A DNA stretch of 64,000 nucleotides, taken from the NCBI GenBank assembly GCA_035048495.1, contig CM068551.1:16804248-16868247 (forward strand). The letters are read 5' to 3'. The translations under genes and the position numbers were made by a program. Position 1 is the first letter of the stretch; every line of letters starts with the position of its first letter. The notes under the pieces are model-generated. The model saw only the letters and a program-made list of their open reading frames with translations. It was not told where the DNA came from and searched no databases. This DNA comes from Euptelea pleiosperma. Lineage: Eukaryota > Streptophyta > Magnoliopsida > Ranunculales > Eupteleaceae. Of the stretch, positions 22,602 to 33,385 are shown one piece after another.

Positions 22602-23870
22602 TAAATCATCTTAAAATGAAGATCGTGTACACAAATCCCCTAAATCAAACCTTCCATCAGAGGTTCACATATCACTTGTATGAAATAAATTTCATACTTT
22701 TGTAAATAAATCAATATAGATGTATTTCTTTCATATATTTTAGTCATTCTCTTAATAAAATGTGATCTCTTCAATAAAAAGATATGTAATTAACGATTTG
22801 GTTTTTAATCAAAGCGAAAGGAAAGTCCCCGCATATTAATCAAAATCTTAATTGTCAGATCAACGAATGAGATCAATCCAATTGATTTTGATAATCCATA
22901 TTTTGAAATTATTTTAAAATTTGAGACGAACGAATTTGGTTTTGATCAAAGCGAAAGGAAAGTCCCCGCATATTAATCAAAATCTTAATTGTCAGATCAA
23001 CGAATGAGATCAATCCAATTGATTTTGATAATCCATATTTTGAAATTATTTTAAAATTTGAGACGAACGAATTTTAAGCACACCTTATGGGACTTGATCT
23101 TTTATCTTTAAGAAGATTAATCTCATTCTCAATTTAATATGGTTTGTCTATCTCAAGATTACAGGAGCATTGTAACATAGATCGTACGTTCGAGGTTCTT
23201 GCTTACCATCCAACGACCTTCGTTGCTGCCAATGAGATGCAATTAGACAGAAGTCCTGCTCGTACTACCACCAGTCCGATCTATGGATAAGATCCAAGAT
23301 TCGATCACAACCATTCAACGCAATAGCATGGCTACGTTGGATTGCTCACTTCCACATGGGGGTAAAACCAGTTCTATACACTCTGGCTCTTGCCGGTACA
23401 CCTATTGTGTGCCAAAAAGCTACTAATAGGCCTATCTTACAATCCTAAGAAACCTATATCATAAATCCTATATATAAAATGACTCATTAAAAATTGTTGT
23501 TTAATTAAAAATGGTAAGTCCACGGCTAATTAAGTTATACCATATATTTATATTATTTTAATAAAAAATTTATAATTAATTATCTTAAGTGGGTATATTA
23601 TTGACTTTAAAAATTTATATTAATAGTTATATTTTCCTATTGACATTGTTTGATTGAGAGTCAAGTTTGAAAAGAGTCCCAAGGATTTTATATTTGTATC
23701 TCAATGATTTCTACCCATTGGAGTCTATGTTAGACTTTTCGATTTAGTATATTAAAATTAATTTAATAACAATTTAAATTTAAAATTTTATTACTTTTTA
23801 TTTATTCTTAATTAAAATTGATTTTTGTCACTTTACAATGGGTGGATTTTACAATCTACTAAAAAACTTA
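22602..23870. other. AT-rich intergenic region
   Basis: No gene is visible. Besides the 138-bp tandem duplication there is a higher-GC block at 23160-23410 that resembles LTR leader sequence, but it has no primer site or coding frame that I can recognise. Confidence 0.35.
22796..23070 (+). repeat. Two near-identical 138-bp tandem units
   Basis: The unit 22796-22933 is repeated at 22934-23070. The two units differ only by a one-base length change and a substitution near their starts (GGTTTTTAATC versus GGTTTTGATC). Such identity in AT-rich intergenic DNA indicates a recent duplication. Confidence 0.92.
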
Positions 23871-24073
23871 GAGAATTTTTGACATAACCCCATGTTATCT
23901 TTAAAATTTGACACCCCCCAACAATTTAAAAAGTTGATATACCCCCCATGACCCGGTCTAGCATCTATGACAGTCGGTTGACTCAATTTTGATTAACAAT
24001 TTTTTTAAATGGACAAAAATGCCCCTTTCTCCAACCTTAGAATGTGTGGGCTTGGGCCAAATAACCCCAACAT

Positions 24074-25941
24074 GTGTCAAAATTATGAATAATGGTTTCA
24101 AGAAGACGAACAACATTCTTTATACATTGAGGAAGGAAAGACTCAATATTCAACAATGAACCAGTAGAAAATACTTCAGTTGTCTGCTCAAAACCTTCAA
24201 TCTTGGATAGATCTCTATCATCCGATGAAACCAAATTCTTCTCTTTTGTATCAATTTCCATTGGAACAGAGAATCATTGGAAGAGGAAGATGCTTCTTGA
24301 CGGACAGTATTTTGATTAGTCGTAACTTACTATCGAATAAAACTCAAAATATGTAAAGAAAATCAAATTAACAATATAAGTATAGTGTAAATATAGGGGA
24401 TGAACCACAGAGATAGGTGATGAATAATGAAGTAACTTGATCAAGAACAAATAATTATAGCCCAAAAAAATATTTATTAACTTTAATTTTAGAGAACGAG
24501 TTTTTACTAGTCATCAACAGAGGTTGTCAATCTCTGTAATGACTGAAAAACATTATATTTGCTAATCAAAACTAAACTGAAAAAAAAAAAATTACAATAA
24601 GAACAAATAAAAGACTAAAAGAAATAAAGAAAAAAATAGAAAAGAGATCCGATGCCAATTGAAGATTGTAGCCGAAAAATGTGTGTAGTCGAGAGATATA
24701 TCCAGCTGGAGAGCAGCCAAGAGAAGAATTTGATCAATCGTCCATTGAAGGTCCTTTATAGGCTGGGATGTGTAACATTTTTTTCATCTTTAGTGAATTA
24801 AGACTTTCTTTTCTTAGAAAAAATATTTCAAAGATGAAAATAATTATATAAAATATATTTTTCTTTTCTCAATAAAATTACTCAATTAATTATTCTTTTA
24901 AAACTTCCTTTTGAAAAACCAATAAAATATTATTTTATTTTTCAATATAGATTTAATCACTAATTTATTATTTTAAAATTTTATTTTAATTTGAAAATCA
25001 ATGAAATATTCTTCTATTTTTCAAAATAAAAATTTATTTTGATAAGATATTTATTTTTTAAACATTTCATCATTTTTAAATTTCAATACCAAAACTATCA
25101 TTTTATTTTTTGAAAGTCATCTATATGCCTTTTGTAATGTGGACCGTTCATTTGTTGTAATCTCAACCTCCTTGGTCCAAATTTGGCCAACTACATTGGC
25201 CTGTCAAAGTAATCTACACTTCTCTCAGATTTGGACTTTTGTACATAAGCTTTTGGGCTTTGACTTATACTCGCTTTAGTCTTGGGCTCGGGTACTTAAT
25301 GAAATATGATTATTAATATAAAGTAATTGACTATTATTAAGAAAAATCTAATATACAATTGGTGAAAAAAGAATATTATATTTTTCATGTAAGTTTGAGG
25401 ATTAATGTAAGATAATTCTAATAATCAACTAAGGAAAATGGGATAAAAATGCATAAAATGATGACTTATCACTTCTACCCCAAATCCAATCTTCAAAATG
25501 GTATTCAAGATCTCAATCAACATATATTCACTCAGGGTCCACACAATGAGGAAACATGGCGCATAAGTTCATCCAATCCACTAGACAACAAACCTGGAGT
25601 ATCATCAGCAAGGGCACATGAATATGTTCTGGAAGTAAATATCCTTACGAAGCACCTCAAAGCATTACAATCCTTCACAGCTTGGGGTCATTGTTGTTCA
25701 TGCACAATGCATCTAAGCACCGTGGTATACATGTTACAGCTCACTTAAAGCAAAGAATTCCACCCATTATAGCATCTAGGAAAGCAGAGGGTAGATCAGT
25801 AGCATCTAAGGAAGGAAAACAATTGGGATCTTTGTGAATGAGATTGCTCATGAGGGTTGGTGCAAGTGAAAAAACCCCACCACCAAAATTTTTCGCTCTT
25901 CTGAAAATAATATACAAGCAATGTGGCAATAAATTTTCTTC
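24074..25941 (-). pseudogene. Captured UPL1/UPL2-type HECT ubiquitin ligase fragment
   Basis: On the minus strand a splice-acceptor-like TTTACAG precedes an exon at 25941 reading EENLLPHCLYIIFRRAKNF, then FGGGVFSLAPTLMSNLIHKD, FLDAIMGGILC, TCIPRCLDALCMNN, NALRCFVRIFTSRTY, GLDELMRH and IEILNTILKIGFG (to about 25472). A later piece (24312-24074) reads VPMEIDTKEKN, FEQTTEVFS and NIESFLPQCIKNVVRLLETI. Order and motifs match the large N-terminal region of plant UPL1/UPL2, giant HECT E3 ligases. At least two frameshifts and stops are present, the HECT domain is absent, and 1.16 kb of LTR-like DNA (24313-25471) splits the fragment. The retained acceptor and adjacent GA-rich intron-like DNA show that genomic DNA, not cDNA, was captured. 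Confidence 0.85.
24313..25471 (-). mobile_element. LTR-like insertion in the UPL fragment
   Basis: It is bounded by TGATTAGTC and GACTTATCA, which are inverted ends with the usual TG..CA form. There is no coding capacity. The end beginning (minus strand) TGATAAGTCATCATTTTATG recurs on the plus strand at 61882-62605. I infer a solo LTR, but the five flanking bases (TATTT and CTTCT) do not match, so either the ends are shifted or the duplication has decayed. Confidence 0.55.
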
Positions 25942-25959
25942 CTGTAAATGCTAGCAATG

Positions 25960-25961
<2 letters not shown>

Positions 25962-25986
<25 letters not shown>
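25962..25986 (+). repeat. (CT)n microsatellite
   Basis: About 12 CT repeats, at the position expected for intron DNA upstream of the captured UPL exon. Confidence 0.9.
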
Positions 25987-25990
<4 letters not shown>

Positions 25991-26439
25991 GAAATGTGGT
26001 TATGGCTAAAATTAATGTATGTTGTAAGTACATTATATAAAGTAATTCAGTATAAGTGACATATACTCTCCACTGTTCTTAAAGATCTAATATTCTTAAA
26101 AAAAATAAGATTTTAAAATTAAAATTTCTCACCGAAGTGGTAAGCAGCCGGCCACGAGACTCTGTTAAGTCAGTCGTCAGTGATGGGCGGCCAATCCACT
26201 GGAATCTAGTGGCCGGCCGTCCACTACAACAGTTTGATTTGGGGTTATGGTTTTGGCCCAAACTCACTTTTCAAAGGTTGAAGAAATTGACATTTTAATC
26301 ATTCAAAAAATTGTCAAATTTGAGTCAACTAACAGTCATAGACACTAGACCAAGTCATGGGGGGTAAGTTAGCTTTTTCAAATTGTGGGGGGTATGTCAA
26401 ATTTTAAAGATTACATGTCAAAAATTCTCAAAAACTTAT

Positions 26440-27074
26440 TTTAAGTTGACTATGGTCTAAAAATGGACCTAATGGACATATGTATTAATTGTGTTTCATT
26501 TAAGATCATTCTAAGGTCCAAAATATTTTTAAATTGGCTCTAAAGACTTACTCAAATATTACAATTTAACCAACATGCAGCCGAATATTAATACTTAATA
26601 TTTATAAATATATAATTATTAAATTAATAAAAATAATATAATTATAAATACCCTAAAAAAGTTCAGGATATTACAACTTCAAACTTTGAAGTCTCTCACC
26701 CCAAATGTCAGACACGTACCTCAATCCCTTAACCCAACATGTGTTAAGCCCTTGGTTGGTGGTTAACAAGGAACACTTGTCACACATTTTGGGAGGGGGA
26801 CTTCAAAGTTGGGGCCAAAGAATTTTTCTCGGTAATCGGAATTAAGTGCTAGCATCCTACTATCCTAGCCCATACCTCCATGCCTACCTGTGATATTGAT
26901 GATTGTACCCATGCAAATCAGTTGGAGTAAATTTTTGATGTGGAGACACTTGGTGTAGTTTTTTGTCCAATTAAGGACCACCATCTGCACATAAGTGGAC
27001 CCCACATTTCTTTATAAAAAAATATTCTCCTTAAAATAAGAGCCATTCTATGATACAGTATTATGTATTAAAGT
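26440..27074. other. AT-rich intergenic DNA with one hairpin MITE
   Basis: No gene is visible. The piece 26676-26832 has inverted arms (ACTTTGAAGTC...CCAAATGTCAGACACGT and ACACTTGTCACACATTTTGG...GACTTCAAAGT), a small foldback element related to 31222-31380. Confidence 0.5.
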
Positions 27075-27345
27075 TTTGATGCAAAAGTCTCTCATAGTGT
27101 CATGTAGTACACTATTTGGGGCCATTGGCGTCATAACTGTTTGGTCCACACCTTGGTGGGCCTACACACCAAAAATCAACGTGATTGGTGATTTTTAACC
27201 ATTGGCTTTGAACACTTTTCGTTATAGGCTTCATGAACTGGTTTCAAGCACATGGTAATAAAAAAAAGTGCTCAAATCTAACGGCTAGAAATCACTAACC
27301 ACGCTGAGGTGAACATATTAATTAAGACCACGTGTCAATGTGGGG
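27075..27345. mobile_element. Family-B related element (copy B2a)
   Basis: Shares TTTTGATGCAAAAGTCTCTCA, CACACCAAAAATCAACGTGATT and the inverted AATCACTAACCACGCTGA with other Family-B2 copies. The right end is lost. Confidence 0.55.
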
Positions 27346-27487
27346 TCCACGTGTTTTAAAAAAGGAGATATTCTAAAGTGATGAGAATCCCACCTCAACA
27401 TGTGTTCTTGATTATTGCGACATTACCTTTGCAGTCACAATGCTGACAGCCAAAGTTTACTAATGGGTTGAGGAGGGCTGTTCTTTG

Positions 27488-27820
27488 ATACCGACTTTGG
27501 TATCAAATTTTTGATGCCGAAGTCCCTCAATTTGTCACGTAGTAGACTCTTTCAGGCCCACTGACTCCATAAATATTTGGCCCACATCTTGGTGGACTCA
27601 CACACCAAAAATCAGCGTGATTGGTGATTTCTAGCCGTATGATTTGAGCACTTTTCATCAAGGGCTTTATGAACAGGCCTATGAGTTGGTTCCAAGCCCA
27701 TGATGAAAAAGTACTCATATCCAATGGCTAGGAATCACTAATCATACAAATATTCATGGAGTCAGTGGGCCCTAAAAAGTCTATTACGTGGCAAATTGAG
27801 GGACTTTGGTATCAGAAATT
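27488..27820. mobile_element. Family-B2 hairpin MITE, near complete
   Basis: Left arm TTTTTGATGCCGAAGTCCC then GGCCCACTGACTCCAT; right arm ATGGAGTCAGTGGGCC then GGGACTTTGGTATCAGAAA. The arms bracket a loop with GATTGGTGATTTCTAGCC and its inverted partner. Confidence 0.65.
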
Positions 27821-27914
27821 ATTCCGGTTGAGGATGAGAAAAAACTTTGCTCTCCACCCATTTACTTGTTTACATGTACCTCAATTACCCGCCTTTAACC
27901 TGTCTTATTTTAAG

Positions 27915-28060
27915 GGAATTTTTGACATACCCCCACAATTAGAAAAAGCTGACATACCCCCCTATGATTCGGTCCACTGTTATTTGACAAATGTTGACCT
28001 GAGTTGACTGTTAAATTTTAGATTAAAGGACAAAAATCTTCAACCTTGGAACAATGGTTT
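27915..28060 (+). mobile_element. Family-C single end
   Basis: GGGAATTTTTGACATACCCC, then CTGACATACCCCCC and GTTGACCTGAGTTGACTG match the outer 140 bp of the Pack-MULE-like ends. No opposite end is found nearby. Confidence 0.6.
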
Positions 28061-28170
28061 ACTCCAAAATCCAACTGCTAGAATCACCAACCAAGCTGCA
28101 TTTTAGAGTGTTTATCCTATAAATGGGTCGGCTAAACATCCATGCGATTAATGGGTCCAAAGTCCTCTGC
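28061..28170. mobile_element. Family-B right-arm fragment
   Basis: CCAACTGCTAGAATCACCAA and GGTCGGCTAAACATCCATG match the right half of Family-B2. The left half is missing. Confidence 0.45.
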
Positions 28171-28546
28171 ATCTGTCTTGTTGCATGTCACATTAAAACG
28201 TTAGTCAAATGATGGTCAAACTAAGTAAAGGGGGTTAATCCTAAAGTTTGAATATATAAGGGGGTATTACTAATTATTTTAAAATTTTAGGGAGGTATTA
28301 CTAAAATACCCTTTAAGAGTACGCAACAAAGGGATAGGGCGGGGCCCTTGGAGATTAAAGTTTTCCTTTTTTTTTTGACTCTTGAGTCCCTCTTTAGACC
28401 CTTTTACACAAAGTTTCCCTTTTATGTGGAGCCGAGATATGCTTTTGCCAAATTGAAGGATGACAAGAAGAGGAACCATGGCGTCGTCACCACTGTTTGA
28501 TGTAAATTGATGGGGAAATTTTTGGCATCCCATGGGGAACCACCTA

Positions 28547-28680
28547 TCATGGTTTGAAGTCTCATTAGATCCTATTCTGGATTGGGATCTGAAGCCATCG
28601 ATCTGAATGACACCGGGGTTGTCTTGTCGCCCTCCGATCTCAAGACCAATCTCCGTGGATCCCAAGATTTTGAACCATGC
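28547..28680. mobile_element. Family-E word-repeat MITE (GGATCGG type)
   Basis: It runs from CATGGTTTGAAGTC to GATTTTGAACCATG, a near inverted repeat, with interior words GGATTGGGATC and GATCTCAAG. Related copies lie at 29108-29335, 29568-29650 and 48548-48722. Confidence 0.5.
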
Positions 28681-28714
28681 TACTTATGCATGGAAAGGTG
28701 GGAACCATAGTTCA

Positions 28715-29105
28715 AAGTAGGGGTGTCAATTTTACCCGATTAACCGGAACTGAATTGGAACCAAAAACACTGGTTCTGGTACCACATTTTTGAGAACCGA
28801 TTAAAAAAGAATCAGAACTGGAACCGAACCGAAAATAATGGTTCCGGTTTTGGGTAGTTTAATTTTGGAACCGAAACTGACAAGAACCGGAACTAATATA
28901 TAAATATAGTGTTAAAATTCTCATATTATCAAGATTGGACCCAATATACCTGGAATCGGAACTAGAACCGACATAAACTACATAATTGGTTCTGGTTCCG
29001 CATCCATCATTTTGATAACCGGAATCGTTAAGTACCAAAACGGATAAAAATTGAAACTGTTAGTTCCGATTCTAGCCACCTTAGGAACCGACCCGTTGAC
29101 ATCCT
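28715..29105 (-). mobile_element. Family-D word-repeat MITE (GGAACCG type)
   Basis: It begins AGGGGTGTCAATTTTACCCG and consists largely of reiterated GGAACCGAA, CGGAACTG and their complements, ending GGAACCGACCCGTTGACATC. Copies in the opposite orientation are at 43336-43735, 45745-46680 (interrupted) and 49718-50055. Confidence 0.7.
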
Positions 29106-29107
29106 TA

Positions 29108-29335
29108 GGTTGAAGTCTCGGTCAATCCCATTTTGGATCGGGCGATTTGGATCGGGATCGGTGGCCATCGAGATAATCTGAAATGGGGTTGTCTCGCCCG
29201 AGATGCGCTGTTCTTCTTCAACCCTCACATCATCTCGAGCGAGACGATCCCAGACAAGCGATCTACCCTCCGATCCGGATCAGGATTGGCGCCCACCAAT
29301 CCAGCCTCCGACCCTGAGATTTTCAACCATGGTGG
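29108..29335. mobile_element. Family-E word-repeat MITE
   Basis: GTTGAAGTCTCGGTC at the left and GAGATTTTCAACCATGG at the right, with interior words GGATCGG, GATCGGG and TCCGATCC. Confidence 0.5.
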
Positions 29336-29567
29336 GAATGGAGCATCCCCGTTTTCACTAGTTTACGGCGCAAAAATGGTTTGGTTTTCCTAGTCGAAAG
29401 AAAAAGACCCTCTGCATGCGCAAGCGGGATCAAAAAGCTCCCATATGATTTGACAGGGTATATTCGCGAAAGTGTATAGGTGAGAATATATGGTGCCAAA
29501 ACTAAGGGCTGATGTAAAGCTTATGTTTTCATGACTTAGCTTATGGAAGAAAGAACTGGTTTGGTGT

Positions 29568-29650
29568 CATGGTTCAAAGTGTCGGGCGATCCCGGTCTGG
29601 ATTGGGATCGGAGCACACCAATCCGATCCCAATCCAGACCCTATAGTAAA
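29568..29650 (+). repeat. Family-E fragment
   Basis: ATGGTTCAAAGTGTCGGGCG followed by GGATTGGGATCGG and CAATCCGATCCC. It is truncated by a Family-B element. Confidence 0.5.
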
Positions 29651-30095
29651 GTTGCTGACCTACCACATTATGAGCCACGTGTAGTGGAGGAGCCAGGATT
29701 TTGTTCAAGGGAGGGCAAGGCGGCAAGACTGTTAAAAGTGTTGGAGAATTTTTTTGATCCACGCAGCCGGGCACGGACTATAAAGTCATGTGCCACACTC
29801 TTAGAAACTAATAATTGTATGGATGATTGGCCCATCCCTAGTTGGACCTACAGACCTAAATTCAGCCTGATTGGTAATTTATAAGCATTCGATCTGAGTA
29901 CTTGAAAATAATGCTTGAATCCCACGGTCGAAAATTAACCCATGAAAAGGACTAAAATCTAACAATTATAAACCACCAATCTGAATATTTTTTGTTTGTA
30001 GATCGACCTAGGGATAGGCCAAAGATCTATGCAGTCATTGGCTCTAAGCCATGTGACATTTTTAGATGCTGACCAGGCAGCTGGATCAAAAAAAT
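29651..30095. mobile_element. Family-B element with internal insertion
   Basis: Left arm ATGAGCCACGTG (29669) is followed by about 115 bp of foreign sequence, then resumes ATGTGCCACACTCTTAG. The right arm has GATCGACCTAGGGATAGGCC and GCCATGTGACA. The loop carries GATTGGTAATTTATAAGC. Confidence 0.55.
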
Positions 30096-30289
30096 GCCAG
30101 AATGAAAAATTTTCTTGGCCGGGGGCAGGTGACGGCAAGTGGAGGCAGGCCTCGAAGACCTTAAGAGGGAAGGTCCCAAGCAAGATTTGAGAGAAGGTGG
30201 TCATTCTCCCTTTAGCTATAGCTTAAAAGGGTATTTTCAGAAGGGTCCTGATGTAACAAGGTAGACCTAACGTCCAAGGCTTTCTTACT

Positions 30290-31000
30290 CACCACTGGCG
30301 TCATATGGGGCCTCTGGCCGCATGGATGTTTAACCCATGGTTTTAAAAACGGCCGTTTAAACGGTAATTACCCAAGCCCATTTCCGTTAAAACCGTTTAA
30401 ACACGTTTTATCGGTTTTGAAAAAACAGCCGTTTTTTTGTTTTAACGGCCGTTAAAATCGTTTAAACAGCCATTTAATTTTGGAAAATTTTGTAAAAAAA
30501 ACGGCCATTAAAACCGTTTAATTCTGTTAAAATCCATTTAATTTCTGTTAAAATCCGTTAAATTCTGTTTTTTTTTTTCATTTTCAAATTTCAAAATTTG
30601 AATTTCAGCGCCACTTTTTCTGTTAAAATTGTTAAAATCTATTTTTTCCCATTTTTTTCTATTTTTGCCCCTGACCGTTTCAATCCATTTTAACGGCTGT
30701 TTAAACGGTAACGCCCCCAGTCCGTTTAACCGTTAAAACGGCCTCCTTTAAACCTTGGTTTAACCCAAACTTTCATCGATATTCATACCAAAAATCAGCT
30801 GGTTTGATGATCTTAAGCTGTTGGATTTAGTACCCAAAAAATTTGTTGAATCCAACAATTAGAACCACGCCTTAAAAAGTACTAAAATCTAACGGCCAGA
30901 AATTACCTATCAGTGTGATTTTTGGCGTGTAAATCCACAAACGGGTGGGTTAAAACATCCATGTGTCGGTGGGCCCAGAAGGCAATGGTGAGTAACAAAA
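30290..31000. mobile_element. Family-B copy split by a Family-A MITE
   Basis: The left part ends GGATGTTTAACCCA and the right part resumes AAACTTTCATCG; removing 30338-30767 restores a continuous Family-B sequence with CATACCAAAAATCAGC and a right arm ending TCCATGTGTCGGTGGGCC. Confidence 0.6.
30338..30758 (+). mobile_element. Family-A MITE (GTTTAAACGG version) with perfect 9-bp TSD
   Basis: TGGTTTTAAAAACGGCCG at the left, CCTTTAAACCTTGG at the right, flanked by perfect TTTAACCCA (30329-30337, 30759-30767). The interior repeats CCGTTAAAA and CGTTTAAAC words. This is the cleanest full-length copy of the version. Confidence 0.9.
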
Positions 31001-31009
31001 ATGGGTATA

Positions 31010-31215
31010 CCTCGACCTTGGAGTTGTTTTCATGGGTTGTTTTTAAATGAGGAATTTGAGCATCATTGATCATTATCTGGGGTACAATGATCCAAAGGTT
31101 TGAAATCACTAATCAGTCCGAATTTTGGTTCGTAGGTTCATCTAAGGATTGGCCAAACATGCATACGGTCAATGCCCTCTAAGAGACGTAGCTCACATTA
31201 TGGTTGGTGGTCAGT
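31010..31215. mobile_element. Family-B right half
   Basis: TTCATGGGTTGTTTTTAAA, AAAGGTTTGAAATCACTAAT and GGATTGGCCAAACATGCAT match the right half of Family B. The left half is absent. Confidence 0.55.
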
Positions 31216-31221
31216 AAAGTT

Positions 31222-31380
31222 CGAGAAAAGATTCGTTGTCCCCTGGTCCCCCTCCCAAAATGTGCATACACCAAGGGCTTAACCTAACCATGTTAAACCT
31301 TTGATTAGTTGGTTAAGGGTTGTTAACAAGGAGTACGTGTCTGACATTTTGGGAGGGAGATCCTCAGGGGACAGGAAATT
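31222..31380. mobile_element. Small hairpin MITE
   Basis: Arms GTCCCCTGGTCCCCCTCCCA and the complementary TGGGAGGGAGATCCTCAGGG bracket a loop with a further inverted pair (AACCTAACCATGTTAA / GGTTAAGGGTTGTTAAC). Related to 26676-26832. Confidence 0.55.
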
Positions 31381-32358
31381 TTTTCTCAAGAAAGTTTGGA
31401 GAAATCTAATCTGCATATGTTTGCAAACTTAAAAATATGCAAATATTGTCAGCATTGTTGGATGTCCAAAAACGTGTTATTTCAATGTTTTCAAAAAAAA
31501 ATTATTTTATAAATTAAAAACACGTTTTTCATGGAACATTCAAACGTTTGCAGGCTAGATTTGTCTGGAAAGTTCTACCCTTGTTTTGACATCTCACTCC
31601 TGAGTTGGGAAAATCCTCAATGATGTCTCTTCACTGTCACGTAACTTTGAAAAAATGTTCGACAGTTTTCAAAAGTTAAAATTTTAAAAACATATTTTTC
31701 AAGGTAGATTTTTCCTCAGATACATCGAAAAATGGATTCTTCACTCCCTCAACATGTGGTAGAGCTAAATTGCCTTCAATAGAGAGCCATTTTTCTAGCC
31801 CCTCTTTTATTTAAGGGAATTTATGACATACCTCCCATCTTATCTTTGAAATTAGACATGTCCCCCACAATTTGAAAAATTTGACATACCCCCTATGACC
31901 CGGTGTCCACAATATGTTGACTGATATTGACCAAAATTGACTAATAATTATTTTTGAAAGGACAAAATACCTCTTTTTTCAACCTTTGAATAAGTGCGCT
32001 TGGGTCAAAACCCTAACCCCAAATCAAATGGTTGTGGTGGACGGTCGACCAGAAGACTCCAATAGGTTAGTCGCCAATCACCGGTGAATAACTTATCGGA
32101 GTCTTGTGGCTGGCCAAACACCACTCCAACAACATATGATGCAAAGCTCTGGAATGTGGAACCACTTTCAAAGTAGTGGGCTATTGACGCATCTGAGTGT
32201 TTCACTAGAGCAAAAATAAACAGTTCTTAAATTTTGAGCAAGACTAGAGCAACTTCCACACACAGGCAAAGAGCTTTCTTGCGCCAGTAGTTAATTGAAC
32301 TCTTGTTTTCTTTGTGCATCAATGGCCCCAATTCCCAACACAAACAAACTGGGCCATA

Positions 32359-32919
32359 AACAGGGCCGTCTCTACCATAAGGCCATTAAGGTGATCGCCT
32401 TAGGCCCCAGTGAAAGATGGCGCCAGCCCAAGTGAGAGAAGGCCCCAGCCCACCAACCACATGGATGTTTAGCACACCCCTTGTTGGATATACAAACCAA
32501 AAATCAATATTGATTGGTTATCTCTAGCCATAGATTTTAGTACTTTTTAGGGTTGATTCTAGCCACTGGGTTCAAGTAATTTTTGGGAAGAAAATCCAAT
32601 GGCTAGAAATCATCAATCATTTCTAGCGTGTTTATCCACCAATAGGTGGGCTGAACATCCACATAGTCATTAGGCCTAAAAAATAATCAATATAGGGCCA
32701 CGAGAGTCCTCTGCAGGGACTGCAATGGGACTACGGGAGTCTTCTGCATCTACATTTTTCCATAGCTTTTGATCATCATGAATAGTTGTTAAAAAAGACT
32801 TTCTATTATATAGAGAGCTAAATTTTTTAATTAATACCATATATATTAATATATTAAATATAAAAAAGTCTTATATGGAGTTTTCGCCTTAGGCCTCAAC
32901 TTGCATCGAGACGGGCCTA
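32359..32919. mobile_element. hAT-like MITE with perfect 8-bp TSD
   Basis: Ends CAGGGCCGTCTC and GAGACGGGCCTA are inverted repeats, and perfect 8-bp duplications GCCATAAA flank them (32351-32358, 32920-32927). Eight-bp duplications define hAT elements. The subterminal GCCTTAGGCC blocks also pair. A Family-B-like hairpin (32460-32690) is nested inside. Confidence 0.85.
32460..32690. mobile_element. Family-B-like hairpin nested in the hAT element
   Basis: ACATGGATGTTTAGC and CCAAAAATCAATATTGATT at the left pair with AATCATCAATCATTTC and GCTGAACATCCACAT at the right. Confidence 0.5.
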
Positions 32920-33169
32920 GCCATAAATAATGATCAGCGATGATCATAAGAAATTATAATAGCTAGCCACTAGCAAGTAGCAAAATGCCAATGAGTAATA
33001 ATCTACTTGAAGACACCTGGGTTCAACCAATCCCGACAAAAGGGAAGAGATTTCAGAACAAAATTTCAATTGAGATAAGCAAGGGCAAGTAGGCAGAACA
33101 ATAGAGAATTAGGTCTCTTGCAATTGGAGGAAATATAATTGCAGGGGGAGTCATATATTACCCTGCTTA

Positions 33170-33385
33170 CCTACTAATGTCATCAAGGTGATCATCAAAA
33201 TCCACAATGTCTCGCGATCCCTTAGACAAAATATAGTCCAAATACTGTGTTTGCAGAGGGCTCCTTGATGGTCAACAAGCTACTTCCATTTGATCCAGCT
33301 TCCTTCCAACACTTAGATGCATCCCTCAGCTTGAATTGTACAATGATTTCTCAGCCAACTGGGTCATCCTCAAATGAGAAGTTTT
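33170..33385 (-). pseudogene. Unidentified captured exon fragment
   Basis: On the minus strand one frame reads EIIVQFKLRDASKCWKEAGS and LLTIKEPSANT; after a one-base shift it continues YLDYILSKGSRDIVDFDDHL and DDI, then GTAAG resembling a splice donor near 33163. The composition and donor suggest real protein-coding DNA taken from a host gene and then frameshifted. I do not recognise the family. Confidence 0.5.

Larger units (their letters stand above)
23871..26429. mobile_element. Pack-MULE-like element (Family-C ends) carrying a UPL gene fragment
   Basis: The ends GAGAATTTTTGACAT and ATGTCAAAAATTCTC are inverted repeats, and perfect 9-bp duplications AAAAACTTA lie outside (23862-23870, 26430-26438). 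The left inverted repeat covers about 200 bp (to about 24072) and the right about 300 bp (from about 26131), with shared landmarks such as CATGACCCGGTCTAG / CTAGACCAAGTCATG and GGCTTGGGCCAAA. A broken host gene fragment lies between the arms. Long TIRs, 9-bp duplications and captured exon DNA are the defining features of Pack-MULEs. No transposase is present. Confidence 0.85.

Noticed and set aside
25449..25748. Plus-strand 99-codon frame
   Set aside because: The minus strand of the same stretch reads UPL peptide motifs; the plus frame is its shadow.
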